Below, in pieces: positions 52,381 to 61,353 of a stretch of DNA of 64,000 nucleotides. How positions within the stretch are numbered: the first letter of the stretch is position 1; each line of letters begins with the position of its first letter. Source of the stretch: Mesobacillus selenatarsenatis SF-1 (GTDB lineage Bacteria > Bacillota > Bacilli > Bacillales > Cytobacillaceae); contig NZ_BASE01000058.1 of NCBI RefSeq assembly GCF_000813125.1, positions 1 through 64,000 on the forward strand, read 5' to 3'. The notes below the pieces were generated by a model that saw only the letters and a list, made by a program, of their open reading frames with translations, had not been told where the DNA came from and ran no database searches. The translations under genes and the position numbers were made by a program.

Positions 52381-53748
52381 TTATACAACCTCTGCCAAGT
52401 TACCGTTAAAACGACGTTTTTGGATAAATATCAATCTTAGTGACAACGATATTCCCGCTGCAAGCAATCCGATGGTCAGTCCTACCCAATATCCCGACGC
52501 TCCTAGTCCAGTATTATGAGCCAGCAGATAGCCAACCGGCAAACAGATGAGCCAGTAGGCGATCAAAGTGATAATAAATGATATATTCACGTCTTTGTAC
52601 CCGCGCAATGCTGCGAGCGCAGTGGCCTGGATTGCGTCGGATATCATGAAAAACAAGGCATAGATCAAAAATTGTCCAGTTAAAGCGATTACTGCTGGTT
52701 CATTTGAATAAAATCCTGCTACCTCATAACGAAATAGCACGACTAGCAATCCGGCTCCAACTGCAATAATGGCACCAAGATAAATCCCCATCCAGCTGTA
52801 GGCTTTTGCATCATTATACCGGCCGGCACCGACTTCAAATCCGACCAAAACAGTTTGCGCCATTGAGATGCTCATCGGAATCATATATAGAAAGGAAACT
52901 ATGTTTAGGGCTGACTGATAGGCAGCTATCGTCGTAATGTTAAATTTACTGATGAGAATTGTGACTACAGCAAACATGCTGGTCTCAAAGAAGATTGATA
53001 ATCCCATCGGCACACCGATTTTCAAAATCTCCTTCACTTTTTCACCGGAAAATTCCTTGAAGTATTTCAAACCGACAAAATCCGAGAATGGTTTTTGCTT
53101 GATTATGACTGCTGCCGTCAATCCCGCAATCAGATAATAAGTAATTGAAGTAGCATAACCTGCTCCGGCTCCTCCTAATTCAGGAAAACCCCAATGACCG
53201 AAAATCAGGACATAGTTCAAGAAGAAGTTGATTGGTAACGACATGAGGAGGATATACATCACTACTCGAGTTTTTCCGAGTGCGTAAATGAATGATCTTA
53301 ATACGTTAAAAATAAACAATGGGATTATTCCAAAGCCTAATCCAGCAAGGTAGCGGTACGCTGTTTCATGTACACTTCCAGGCAGGTTCATCGCTGTTAA
53401 TATAGGATCTAGCAGAAAAACACCTAAAATGATGACAATTACTGCGATGATTAATGCCAAATATATTCCATGAGTGAGGATCGATGAAACTTCTTTCCCT
53501 TTCTTTTCACCAAAGCGCTGGGCTGCTATTGGAGAAACAGCAAGGAGTATCCCGCTGAGACCTGTGAAGACCGGGCTCCAAATCGATGACCCTATGGCTA
53601 CACCCGCGAGGTCTGAAGAGTTATATTTCCCTGACATGATCGTATTGAAAAAGACCATTGAAAACATCCCTAATTGAGTGATCAAGATAGGAATCAACAT
53701 GACAAAAATCTGTTTTATTTTTTCCTTTGTCGAAAAAGTCTGGTACAT
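52381..53748 (-). CDS. MATE-family multidrug efflux transporter
   Basis: This 455-residue protein has 12 predicted membrane helices and the MATE two-lobe pattern: ITQLGMFSMVFFNTIMSGKY, SPIAAQRFGEKKGKE, GFGIIPLFIFNVLRSFIYALGKTR, and the second-lobe MAQTVLVGFEVGAGRY. It exports cationic drugs using a Na+ or H+ gradient. ATG follows AAGGAGTA. It has its own terminator and no regulator beside it. Confidence 0.94.
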   Translation of the reverse strand: MYQTFSTKEKIKQIFVMLIPILITQLGMFSMVFFNTIMSGKYNSSDLAGVAIGSSIWSPVFTGLSGILLAVSPIAAQRFGEKKGKEVSSILTHGIYLALIIAVIVIILGVFLLDPILTAMNLPGSVHETAYRYLAGLGFGIIPLFIFNVLRSFIYALGKTRVVMYILLMSLPINFFLNYVLIFGHWGFPELGGAGAGYATSITYYLIAGLTAAVIIKQKPFSDFVGLKYFKEFSGEKVKEILKIGVPMGLSIFFETSMFAVVTILISKFNITTIAAYQSALNIVSFLYMIPMSISMAQTVLVGFEVGAGRYNDAKAYSWMGIYLGAIIAVGAGLLVVLFRYEVAGFYSNEPAVIALTGQFLIYALFFMISDAIQATALAALRGYKDVNISFIITLIAYWLICLPVGYLLAHNTGLGASGYWVGLTIGLLAAGISLSLRLIFIQKRRFNGNLAEVV

Positions 53749-53921
53749 CTGTGTACTCCTTGAATATATTAATTATATAATTATAACAAAATATCTTTCC
53801 GATAACGGAAGTTTTTTCGGATCCCTAAATATTATCACTATTTTTAAAAATGGAAATACCCCCCTGATTATTTCCTTCAAAATCCTTGATACAATAGAAA
53901 TATATCGAGGAGTGAATCATC

Positions 53922-54758
53922 ATGAAAATCATAAAAATTCTATTGCTTTCGTCTCTGCTTGCCGTCCTGTCATTTTCAGCATGGATTTACTATCCCCAAT
54001 ACCAAATCAATAAAATAAAGCAGGAAACTGCACCTACTGTTGAAAAGACAAATAAGCTTACTTATATAGATTACTACAGAACAATTACGGACAGTACCAT
54101 TAACCATCTCGCTCTCGGAGATTCCATCATACGTGGTTACCGTATTCCAGAGGAAGAGAATTTCATCAGTCAATTTTCCACCCAACTCGGTGCAGAAACT
54201 GGCAAACAAGTTCTTTCACAAAACGAAGGAGTGATCGGGATTACCAGTGAGAGGTTGAATCTTCTGGTACAGGATGGTGTGTATGACGAAGCGATCAAGG
54301 AAGCTGACCTTATTACCGTTAATGTTGGTGGCAATGACATCCTCAAAGTAGTCAAAAAAAGCGATATCTATAGTGCGCTGAAATCCTTTGAAAGTCTGCA
54401 AGAAGGTTTTTCACAAAACCTTGCTGAGATCACTTCAAAAATTGGTGAGTTGAATCCTTCGGCGACAATCGTCCTTCTTGAGCTTTATAACCCGATGCCA
54501 GCCGATCATCAATTCTATTCTTTTGCGGATAAACTTCTTCCAAAGTGGAATTTAATGATTTACGAAGCTTCAAAAGGTACATCGTCTTCCATAGTGGTAC
54601 AAACTACAAATGTCATCAACAGCGAGAATTTGGAATTCCTGGCTAGCGATGGAGTGCATCCAAACCCTTCAGGCAATACAGCTATATCAAGTCAGATGCT
54701 TGAGCAATTCCAACAACAGCATAAAGCGGATGCCGTCCTGGCAAACCGCCAAAATTAA
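53922..54758 (+). CDS. Secreted or anchored SGNH/GDSL hydrolase
   Basis: This 278-residue protein has an N-terminal signal anchor (residues 4-24) and the SGNH blocks: block I LALGDSIIRGY with the nucleophile Ser, block III VNVGGNDIL with the Gly-Asn, and block V DGVHPNPSG with the Asp-x-x-His pair. It hydrolyses an ester of an unknown lipid or polysaccharide outside the membrane. It resembles YpmR-type lipases. Confidence 0.92.
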   Translation: MKIIKILLLSSLLAVLSFSAWIYYPQYQINKIKQETAPTVEKTNKLTYIDYYRTITDSTINHLALGDSIIRGYRIPEEENFISQFSTQLGAETGKQVLSQNEGVIGITSERLNLLVQDGVYDEAIKEADLITVNVGGNDILKVVKKSDIYSALKSFESLQEGFSQNLAEITSKIGELNPSATIVLLELYNPMPADHQFYSFADKLLPKWNLMIYEASKGTSSSIVVQTTNVINSENLEFLASDGVHPNPSGNTAISSQMLEQFQQQHKADAVLANRQN

Positions 54759-54787
54759 GCTGGGCTATAAGCCTGGCTTTTTTTATT
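54758..54787 (+). terminator. Terminator of the SGNH hydrolase gene
   Basis: AGCTGGGCT / AGCCTGGCT pairs with wobbles across a 3-nt loop, then seven T. Confidence 0.7.
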
Positions 54788-54932
54788 TTTGCTGTTCCTC
54801 CTGGAAATGTTCATTTAACAAGGAGTTTTCAGTTGTGGCAAAATTGACGGATTGCAGACTCGTTTCTTCATCTAATCCGAATAATTTAGCTACTTCATTC
54901 TCATAGGCATGATCTGCCTTATCTTTCTTCAT
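54783..54932 (-). CDS. Small 49-residue protein
   Basis: This short gene has ATG 54932 preceded by a strong AAAGGAGGAG at 8 nt. The product, starting MKKDKADHAYENEV and containing KLFGLDEETSLQ, is charged and probably helical. Its end overlaps the T-rich tail of the SGNH terminator. No family is recognised. The ribosome site and codon pattern make it a credible gene. Confidence 0.6.
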   Translation of the reverse strand: MKKDKADHAYENEVAKLFGLDEETSLQSVNFATTENSLLNEHFQEEQQK

Positions 54933-55146
54933 TTCTATACTCCTCCTTTCTATTGGTCAGTCTTAGTCTGGGCCGGGTTTGGTTCAGAATGTACCAACAG
55001 CAGTGTGTCTTCATACATACCCTACAAGAGTTTAAGGATAGATTCCCCCCTTAAAAACGAAATTATAATGGTATTACTACACCGTTTATGGTCGGCTTTT
55101 ACAGTATTATGATGTATATTACAATACTCCAAAAAGTCCTAAGAAT
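54933..55146. other. Intergenic region without a recognised gene
   Basis: About 214 bp upstream of the 49-residue protein gene and downstream of the NTF2-like gene terminator. I see no open frame with a ribosome site and no conserved RNA. Confidence 0.4.
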
Positions 55147-55185
55147 AAAAAAAAGCCAGCGCCTTGTAGAGTACAGGGGCTAGCT
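55147..55185 (-). terminator. Terminator of the NTF2-like gene
   Basis: AGCTAGCCCCTGTA pairs imperfectly with TACAAGGCGCTGGCT and is followed by T8 on the minus strand. Confidence 0.7.
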
Positions 55186-55200
55186 TACTATTAGGAGGTG

Positions 55201-55539
55201 TTACAAAAACCAAACTTTCACGATCTTTTCGCCTTCAATTTCATATATGGCAACCGCTTTTTTCGGCTCGGAATTTTCCCTGCCTGTAACGAGTTCATGA
55301 TCAACAACCCTGTTTCCATGAACCACCCTGCCCAAAAGTTCCGCATGGTTATTTGGATGCTGTTTAAAAAGCTTGCCATATCTGGTACGCATTTCATCTA
55401 TACCTCTGGTGGTTACCTCGTTGCTCGGAAATTCCATGATTACTACATTTTCACTATACACTGATAAAAAATCTTCTAAATTTTGTTTGTTATAAGCATC
55501 GAGCTGTTTTTGTGCGAGCATTTCTGAGATTCTTTCCAT
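55201..55539 (-). CDS. NTF2-like/SnoaL-type protein
   Basis: This 112-residue protein has the cone-shaped NTF2-like fold pattern: LAQKQLDAYNKQNLEDFLSVYS, VVIMEFPSNEVTTRGIDEMR and the C-terminal VAIYEIEGEKIVKVWFL. Members include steroid isomerase-like and polyketide cyclase-like enzymes and many binding proteins; no catalytic role can be assigned. It is a single gene with its own terminator. Confidence 0.88.
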   Translation of the reverse strand: MERISEMLAQKQLDAYNKQNLEDFLSVYSENVVIMEFPSNEVTTRGIDEMRTRYGKLFKQHPNNHAELLGRVVHGNRVVDHELVTGRENSEPKKAVAIYEIEGEKIVKVWFL

Positions 55540-55609
55540 AAATATGTCCCCCCTTTATATAGAAATTTGTTTACTTTTACAAAACCCCCTGGAATCCAGG
55601 AGGAAGTAA

Positions 55610-57148
55610 TTAGTTATTAACCAACTTATGAGAGTGTTTCTTTGCTGGGGCTTTTTTGCCAATTGTGTCCTCTGCCTGTGTTGCCCTTTTGATAAAGAAT
55701 GCGAGCACCAAAGCGATGAAGGAAAGAAATACTGTCACATAAAAAGCATCATTGATTCCGTGAAGCATCGCTTGCATTGCTATCTGCTGTTCCAGTTCAG
55801 CTTGAACAGCAGGTGTAACAGCTTTACCTGCAGCAGCAGCCTCTTTGAGCGCTGAGGCAGCTAATTCTTTTCCATAGGTTTCTGCACGCATCGACATAAC
55901 CGTCACCAACAACGCTGTTCCTATTGCACCGGAAACCTGTTGCATCGTATTGTTCATTGCTGTGCCGTGTGGATAATAACGTGCAGGCAATTGGTTTAGT
56001 CCGTTCGTATTAACAGGCATATTAACCATCGACATACCGAACATGCGAACCGTATAAAGGATGATTAGCTGAGTATAAGTTGTTTCCATTGAAAGCTTGC
56101 TGAAATAGTAGCTTGTCACAAGCGTGATGGTCAGGCCAATGACCGCCATTGCACGACCGCCAAATTTATCAAATAATCTTCCGGTAATCGGTGACATAAT
56201 TGCCATGGCAATCGCGCCTGGCAACAGCATTAAGCCTGCATCCAATGGTGAAATTCCGCGTATTGTCTGCACGTAAATTGGCAGTAACAGCATGCCGGAG
56301 AACATCGCCATTGTCACGATCATCGAAATTACTGAAGATAAAGCAAACATCGGATACTTATAAATTTTGAAATTCAACATCGGATTATCCTGGCGTAATT
56401 GACGAAGGATAAAGACGATAAGTGAAACTGCCCCTATCGCTAATGTAAGATAAACATGTGGACTGTCCCATCCCTTCGAACCGGCAGAGCTGAAGCCGTA
56501 TAGAAGTCCGCCAAATCCAACGCTCGATAGTGATAATGATATAAAGTCCAGACGCATATGCACTTTCTCTTTTTTATCTTTTAACAGGAAGAATCCGAGT
56601 AACAAGACCGTGGCTGCGATTGGCGTTACAAAATGGAAAAGCATTCTCCAGTCGTAATGCTCAATAAGCCAGCCTGAAAGTGTTGGACCTATTGCCGGGG
56701 CGAACATAAGTACCAAACCGAATACTCCCATTGCCGTACCACGTTTCTCGATTGGAAAGCTTACAAGCATAACATTCATCAACAGAGGCATCATGATTGC
56801 CGTACCCGAGGCCTGAATCATTCGCCCTGCTAATAAAAGAGGAAAAACGTGCGATAAACCCGCAATAATTGTACCAACTGTGAATAAACCCATTGCTGTC
56901 AAAAATAAATTTCTTACCGAATACTTTTGAATCAAATACGCACTTAGCGGAATCATCACGCCACTGACGAGCATAAATCCAGTTGTAAGCCATTGTACTG
57001 TCGTTGCCTCTACCTTCAAGTCAGTCATTATGGAAGGCAAAGCTATATTAAGCAATGTATTATTTAAAAAGGCTATAAACGCTCCAACAATTAATACCGC
57101 CAATATTCCATAGGGCGGTTTGTCAGGTGTATTCATATTTTGTTCCAT
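55610..57148 (-). CDS. DHA2-family MFS drug exporter (EmrB/QacA type)
   Basis: This 512-residue protein has about 14 membrane helices. Motifs: FLNNTLLNIALPSIMTDL (motif D1-like), the motif A-like PLSAYLIQKYSVRNLF, and motif C GPTLSGWLIEHYDWRMLF. It likely exports drugs in exchange for protons. The divergent TetR gene and the shared palindrome suggest specific repression. ATG at 57148 follows AGGGGGAA. Confidence 0.94.
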   Translation of the reverse strand: MEQNMNTPDKPPYGILAVLIVGAFIAFLNNTLLNIALPSIMTDLKVEATTVQWLTTGFMLVSGVMIPLSAYLIQKYSVRNLFLTAMGLFTVGTIIAGLSHVFPLLLAGRMIQASGTAIMMPLLMNVMLVSFPIEKRGTAMGVFGLVLMFAPAIGPTLSGWLIEHYDWRMLFHFVTPIAATVLLLGFFLLKDKKEKVHMRLDFISLSLSSVGFGGLLYGFSSAGSKGWDSPHVYLTLAIGAVSLIVFILRQLRQDNPMLNFKIYKYPMFALSSVISMIVTMAMFSGMLLLPIYVQTIRGISPLDAGLMLLPGAIAMAIMSPITGRLFDKFGGRAMAVIGLTITLVTSYYFSKLSMETTYTQLIILYTVRMFGMSMVNMPVNTNGLNQLPARYYPHGTAMNNTMQQVSGAIGTALLVTVMSMRAETYGKELAASALKEAAAAGKAVTPAVQAELEQQIAMQAMLHGINDAFYVTVFLSFIALVLAFFIKRATQAEDTIGKKAPAKKHSHKLVNN

Positions 57149-57165
57149 TCTAGTTTCCCCCTATA

Positions 57166-57187
57166 TTGTTCACAAATTTGTAAACAA
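57166..57187. promoter_or_regulatory. 22-bp palindromic operator for the divergent TetR
   Basis: TTGTTCACAAA is followed directly by TTTGTAAACAA, a palindrome with one mismatched pair, placed between the MFS promoter and the MFS start codon. It is the likely site of the TetR protein at 57330. Confidence 0.75.
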
Positions 57188-57205
57188 TGTAATTGCATAG
57201 ACACT

Positions 57206-57234
57206 AGCATATACCATCGGTACAATTTTTGCAA
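57206..57234 (-). promoter_or_regulatory. Sigma-A promoter of the MFS exporter gene
   Basis: On the minus strand TTGCAA, 17-bp spacer, TATGCT; the palindromic operator lies about 20 bp downstream. Confidence 0.55.
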
Positions 57235-57261
57235 CGTTTTTAAACAGCCATTACTAGGGGT

Positions 57262-57290
57262 TTGTAAAGTCCGAAAATTTAATGTAGTAT
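57262..57290 (+). promoter_or_regulatory. Sigma-A promoter of the tetR-like gene
   Basis: TTGTAA, 17-bp spacer, TAGTAT, 39 bp before the ATG. Confidence 0.5.
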
Positions 57291-57329
57291 ATTTTTATAC
57301 AATCGGTACAAAAAGGTTAAGGTGATGAA

Positions 57330-58199
57330 ATGAACGACAGAAAACGCCATGTTATTGAAAAAGCACATCAGCTTTTTATAGAAAAAGGATTCCAGACCAC
57401 CTCTATTCAGGATATCCTCGATTACAGCGGAATATCGAAAGGAACATTCTATAATTATTTTTCTTCCAAAAATCAACTGCTCATGGATATTTTTAGAACA
57501 ACCTTCAAGAAGATAGAGATTGACAGGAATGGATTGCTGTTTGGCAAGGATCCTGGTGACCCGGAAATCTTTATAAGCCAAATCGAATTACAGATGACCG
57601 CAAACCGGGAAAATAAGATCGTTCCGCTTTTTGAAGAAGTATTTTTCTCAGGTGATAAAGAGCTCAAACAATTTATCGAAGTAGGGCAAATGAAGATATT
57701 GCGCTGGTTTTCTGATCGTCTCGGGGATATAACTGATGATATTTGTAAACCATACCTTCTCGACGGTGCCATAATGCTTAATGGCATCCTGCTCCAGAAC
57801 ATCAGGTTCCATCGTAAAGCGAACGGAGAAGCTGCGAGTTTACATCCAGTTGTAAGGTATAGTGTAACCCGAATTTTGAATATGCTTGAAGAACTGGCAC
57901 AATCTGGAGAACAATTAGTTCCACCGGAAATCATGGATCAATGGCTTCCTGTTTCCAGAACAGAGGAACTTGACTGGAGAATTAACATTCATTCAGTCAT
58001 CTCTCGAATGAAGAAGCTGGACTGCAATAACACTGATTATCTTAAAAAGCTTGATTTCATCGAAGAAGAAATTCTTCGTTCCTCAACCCCGAGAAAATTC
58101 CTGATTGACAGTGTCCTATTATCACTGGCCACGGTGAATAAATATGAGCTCGATGAACTACAGGCACTGATAGACGAGAATTTGCTCGAAAAGGCATAA
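57330..58199 (+). CDS. TetR-family regulator of the MFS exporter
   Basis: This 289-residue regulator is longer than the usual 190-220. The N-terminal helix-turn-helix is FQTTSIQDILDYSGISKGTFYNYF (by position about 20-43). The remaining 245 residues include the ligand domain (about 50-190) and an extra helical C-terminal region (about 200-289). It is divergent from the MFS gene with a palindrome between them. ATG follows TTAAGGTGATG. Confidence 0.9.
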   Translation: MNDRKRHVIEKAHQLFIEKGFQTTSIQDILDYSGISKGTFYNYFSSKNQLLMDIFRTTFKKIEIDRNGLLFGKDPGDPEIFISQIELQMTANRENKIVPLFEEVFFSGDKELKQFIEVGQMKILRWFSDRLGDITDDICKPYLLDGAIMLNGILLQNIRFHRKANGEAASLHPVVRYSVTRILNMLEELAQSGEQLVPPEIMDQWLPVSRTEELDWRINIHSVISRMKKLDCNNTDYLKKLDFIEEEILRSSTPRKFLIDSVLLSLATVNKYELDELQALIDENLLEKA

Positions 58200-58203
58200 A
58201 AAA

Positions 58204-58236
58204 CGGGGAGAAAACAGTCCATTTGTTTTCTCCCCG
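58204..58236 (+). terminator. Terminator of the tetR-like gene
   Basis: CGGGGAGAAAAC / GTTTTCTCCCCG forms a 12-bp perfect stem with a 9-nt loop, then CTTTTT. Confidence 0.92.
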
Positions 58237-58635
58237 CTTTTTGAAATTAATTGTGAAGATGCTGTTGGCAAATAGCGGAGAGCACTTCATTTTGCATTTG
58301 TTTTTTCTCGCTTTTTCGTCCCATTATCGATATAAATATGGGCATAAGTTGCTTTTTTGATAGAAAGTCGCATTAGAAGCTAAATTATCGTCCAATTTTC
58401 GTTATTATTGACTGGCATTTTATTGCTTAAAGAATGTTATTGGCGATTTTCACAACTTTATTGGCGATAATTAAAATTTATTGGCGAACTGGAAATTTTG
58501 AGTGTTTTTTTCCAGCTAACAAACTTGTGATAAGGTCAAAAACAGCTTTTTATATGAGTTTGATTTTCTGTTTCAAAAAATTTGGACAGTAATTCCATTC
58601 TCTCCCGCCACTTAGTGCTTAACCTGCACTTAAAG
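58237..58635. other. AT-rich intergenic region with TTATTGGCGA repeats
   Basis: This 400-bp stretch between the tetR terminator and the DUF2161 gene (convergent) holds no gene I can support. TTATTGGCGA occurs at 58437, 58458 and 58478, steps of 21 and 20 bp, with two degenerate TTATTG elements upstream at 58405 and 58420. Confidence 0.7.
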
Positions 58636-59346
58636 TCAATTTTCCGTTTTCAGCCCGCCTAAATAATATCCCACAAGTTCTGGATAGTCTTCAAGCTCTT
58701 TCTTTCCTTGTTCTGTGATGACATAAATGCCTCTCTCCACTCTTTCAAACCATTTGTAATAGTTTTTCTGAAGAATCAAGGGTGTCTTATCTCCTGTACC
58801 GAGAGCAACGAGCGCTTTCGGAGACATTTGTCCGAGTTTTTCTAGATAACAAGCGATTTGGATGCAATTTTCTTTGTAGGCAGTCATGATTTTGGTTTTA
58901 GTGCTGCCGCCGATATTGTAATCAGCGCTTCTTCCTTCTATTTCTTTAATCAACGCTGCTTTCTTCCTCGTATTCTTGCTTGTCATGCGCTTATATGGTT
59001 CCGGGTGAACCTTAAACTCAACACTTTTCCGATTACCAGAAAATGATACTATTATCAGTCCCAATTCCAGCCTTTTAACTAATTGGATGATATCATTCCA
59101 GCGTTTCCTTGAAATGCGTTTTGGTTTCGGTATCGCTATATATACGAGATCAGTCAGCCTTTGCCTTCTCGTTGCCTGAAGCAAAAGGTCGATATTCAGA
59201 TTTAGTTTTAATTCGACGATTATGATTTCCTCATCCTTGACAGCCGTTAAATCGCAATCGTGTACCTCACCATTGACACGATAGCCTTGTTTAATAAAAT
59301 GCTTTCGGATTGGCTCATATAAATCAGCTTCGTAAAGTTTCGTCAT
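58636..59346 (-). CDS. DUF2161-family putative PD-(D/E)XK nuclease-like protein
   Basis: This 236-residue protein has an N-terminal PD-(D/E)XK-like core: an acidic residue in HDCDLTAVKDEE followed by IIIVELKLN (the E-x-K motif), and ATRRQRLTDLVYIAI. The C-terminal half resembles a winged helix (LEKLGQMSPKALVALGTG, WFERVERGIYVITEQGKKEL). It matches the family called DUF2161, putative PD-(D/E)XK-type phosphodiesterase. No methylase or partner is nearby, so a restriction role is not supported. Confidence 0.88.
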   Translation of the reverse strand: MTKLYEADLYEPIRKHFIKQGYRVNGEVHDCDLTAVKDEEIIIVELKLNLNIDLLLQATRRQRLTDLVYIAIPKPKRISRKRWNDIIQLVKRLELGLIIVSFSGNRKSVEFKVHPEPYKRMTSKNTRKKAALIKEIEGRSADYNIGGSTKTKIMTAYKENCIQIACYLEKLGQMSPKALVALGTGDKTPLILQKNYYKWFERVERGIYVITEQGKKELEDYPELVGYYLGGLKTEN

Positions 59347-59473
59347 GTGTCAAACCCTTCTGTCTTCCCTGCGGTTTTTCCTATCATTATAGCAAACTTT
59401 TTAAATGGATTAAGTCATTTAGACAAGCCAGCTACATATAATGTTTACGGATTATGCAGTGGAGGATAAACAA

Positions 59474-59779
59474 ATGAGGGTATTATTGCTGTTTTTATTG
59501 ACTCTTCTTCTTGGACTAATGGTTTTCCTGAAATTTGAAATGGACGAAGCACGAAAGGTTTCCAACGAGGTTGAAGCTGAGTATTTTACAGAAGAATTCA
59601 TCATCAACAAGAGCGACGATTCTGGATTTTATGGAGAGAGCACGGATGGAAAAAGCATTTATTTTAAAAAAGAAAAAGTGCCAGCTTACGTGAAAATCCA
59701 AAGTGGCGATTCCGTTCTACTTTATTTTGATAAAGGCGGCCGAATAGATGGCCCTGTGAAAATCGAGAAAATAGACTAG
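59474..59779 (+). CDS. Small membrane-anchored protein
   Basis: This 101-residue protein starts at ATG 59474 after GGAGG. One N-terminal helix (VLLLFLLTLLLGLMVFL) is followed by an extracytoplasmic beta-rich domain of about 75 residues (EFIINKSDDSGFYGESTDG and so on) resembling an OB-like or small beta-barrel. No family is recognised. It ends just before a terminator. Confidence 0.7.
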   Translation: MRVLLLFLLTLLLGLMVFLKFEMDEARKVSNEVEAEYFTEEFIINKSDDSGFYGESTDGKSIYFKKEKVPAYVKIQSGDSVLLYFDKGGRIDGPVKIEKID

Positions 59780-59804
59780 GGAGCCAGCTGATTGCGGGCT
59801 CCCT
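59778..59804. terminator. Terminator between the 59474 and 59812 genes
   Basis: AGGGAGCC / GGCTCCCT, 8-bp stem, 11-nt loop, then a short T-containing tail. Confidence 0.65.
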
Positions 59805-59811
59805 GTACTTT

Positions 59812-60264
59812 TTATCGAATAGCTTTTCTTTCCTCAAGTTTCTGCGCGATCGCTGTCGTAAGCTCTTGACCGCTTTTCGGGAGTGAAGATTTCATGACTG
59901 CATTCATAACTGGTGCAAGGGCGCCGTCTGCAGTCATTTCAAGATAACCAGTCATCTTTGTCCGGTTTTGTCCTAACGCTTCTGCGTTAAAATATCCTTT
60001 ACCAGTCAGATTTTCATTGATGCCCTTCAAGTCGAATGTCACCCGTGTCGGTTCAATCCACTCTCTTATGGTAACCTGTAAACTGATTTTCTTCTTCAAT
60101 ACACCAACCGTCTCCTTGAATGCCCATTTGGACTGCTTTTCGCTTAATTTTTCATGACTGATATATCCGGGCAATAATGGTGCCCAGTTGTCCATGTCTT
60201 TTACGAAATCCCAAACCTGGTCTATCGGAACATCAATTATGATATCATGTCTTCCTTCTGGCAT
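59812..60264 (-). CDS. SRPBCC-family protein (CoxG-like)
   Basis: This 150-residue START/Bet v1-fold protein shows GRHDIIIDVPIDQVWDFVKD, MDNWAPLLPGY and the long C-terminal helix SGQELTTAIAQKLEE. It matches the CoxG/carbon-monoxide-dehydrogenase-subunit-G group, a lipid or hydrophobic-ligand-binding fold; no cox genes are nearby. ATG follows AAGGAGGAG. Confidence 0.88.
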   Translation of the reverse strand: MPEGRHDIIIDVPIDQVWDFVKDMDNWAPLLPGYISHEKLSEKQSKWAFKETVGVLKKKISLQVTIREWIEPTRVTFDLKGINENLTGKGYFNAEALGQNRTKMTGYLEMTADGALAPVMNAVMKSSLPKSGQELTTAIAQKLEERKAIR

Positions 60265-60463
60265 GATTTCTCCTCCTTTGTTGAAAATATCCTCTAAGAG
60301 TTATATGTTTTACAGACGGATTTATACTTCATTAAATAATCTTCTGCTGCCCTTAAAATGGATAACTAAGAAACAGCTAGATGGGCAGTCCTTTCGCAGA
60401 GATAAGGCCACCTGAAAAAGATCAATCACCGATCCATATTGTATTTTCCCTTGTAAAAATAAA

Positions 60464-60487
60464 AAACACACCTAGTTTGGTGTGTTT
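60464..60487 (-). terminator. Terminator of the MBL gene
   Basis: AAACACACC / GGTGTGTTT forms a 9-bp stem with a 6-nt loop, followed by T3 and T-rich sequence. It overlaps the MBL stop codon. Confidence 0.8.
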
Positions 60488-61344
60488 GATGACATTTCAA
60501 ATCCATTGACGAAGTATTCAATCGTTTCAAGTTCTTCTTCTGTAAGGTCCCTGTTAACCTTTTTTCTGAAATCCTCTATCATCAATTTTGAATTTCCACG
60601 ATGTTTTTCAGTCAGATCACCAATAGACCTAAGGAGATTCGCTTGGTCTTGGAACTCTTTTTTAGAAATTATGCCAGAGTGAGAAAGTATGAAAGTGTCT
60701 GCATCAAACACTTCAATTTTCCTCAGTAAGTCTCTTGTTCCCTCGACAGTATAGTTGTCTTTTGCCGAAAAGATATCGGGATAAATGCTGTCAGCCAGGA
60801 ACAATATTTTTTCCTCTTTGACATATACGACCACCGAATCTTCAGCATGGTCACCGCCCACATGCTTGATAACGCAGGTAATGCCACCAAGATCTATTTC
60901 GATTTCATCATCAAAGGTCACCTCAGGCAAAGTGATTGTAATGTCCCGATGATCCGGAAACTCTTGTTTAATTGCGTTCGCGCAAAATTCAATTTCAGTT
61001 CCTTCTGCTACCCTTTGGTCTATTGCCTCATTTGACCAGGATAACGGGAGCAGCTTTTCAATATCATTCCTCGTTTTCTTTGAAGAGAATGAAACGGTAT
61101 TTCCAAGCGCAGACAGGCCGAATATATGGTCCCAATGCCAGTGTGTCAAAACCACATAAGATGGCTCATCTACACCCTGTACTTTTAACATATCTTTGAA
61201 AAGATTGGCGTGGTCTTCAGAGTTCCCGGCGTCAATCATCAGCGTTCTTTCATTGCCTGCGACCATCCCCAGGATTGGTCTGTCTGTTTCAGAAACAGGC
61301 GTCATATACCAAAATCGCTTCCCTATTCTTTCGATTGATTGCAT
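60472..61344 (-). CDS. MBL-fold metallohydrolase
   Basis: This 290-residue metallo-beta-lactamase-fold protein has LTHWHWDHIFGL, HVGGDHAEDSVV, FLADSIYPD and ILSHSG, the full set of zinc ligands of the family. It resembles uncharacterised Bacillaceae beta-lactamase-related hydrolases. Not related closely to the MBL gene at 7006. ATG follows ATAGGTGA. It lies 10 bp after the alpha/beta-hydrolase gene and is probably co-transcribed with it. Confidence 0.9.
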   Translation of the reverse strand: MQSIERIGKRFWYMTPVSETDRPILGMVAGNERTLMIDAGNSEDHANLFKDMLKVQGVDEPSYVVLTHWHWDHIFGLSALGNTVSFSSKKTRNDIEKLLPLSWSNEAIDQRVAEGTEIEFCANAIKQEFPDHRDITITLPEVTFDDEIEIDLGGITCVIKHVGGDHAEDSVVVYVKEEKILFLADSIYPDIFSAKDNYTVEGTRDLLRKIEVFDADTFILSHSGIISKKEFQDQANLLRSIGDLTEKHRGNSKLMIEDFRKKVNRDLTEEELETIEYFVNGFEMSSNTPN

Positions 61345-61353
61345 TTAATTCAC

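Noticed and set aside
58636-59346. Restriction endonuclease of an R-M system
   Set aside because: Only the DUF2161-type PD-(D/E)XK core is seen; no methyltransferase or specificity subunit nearby.
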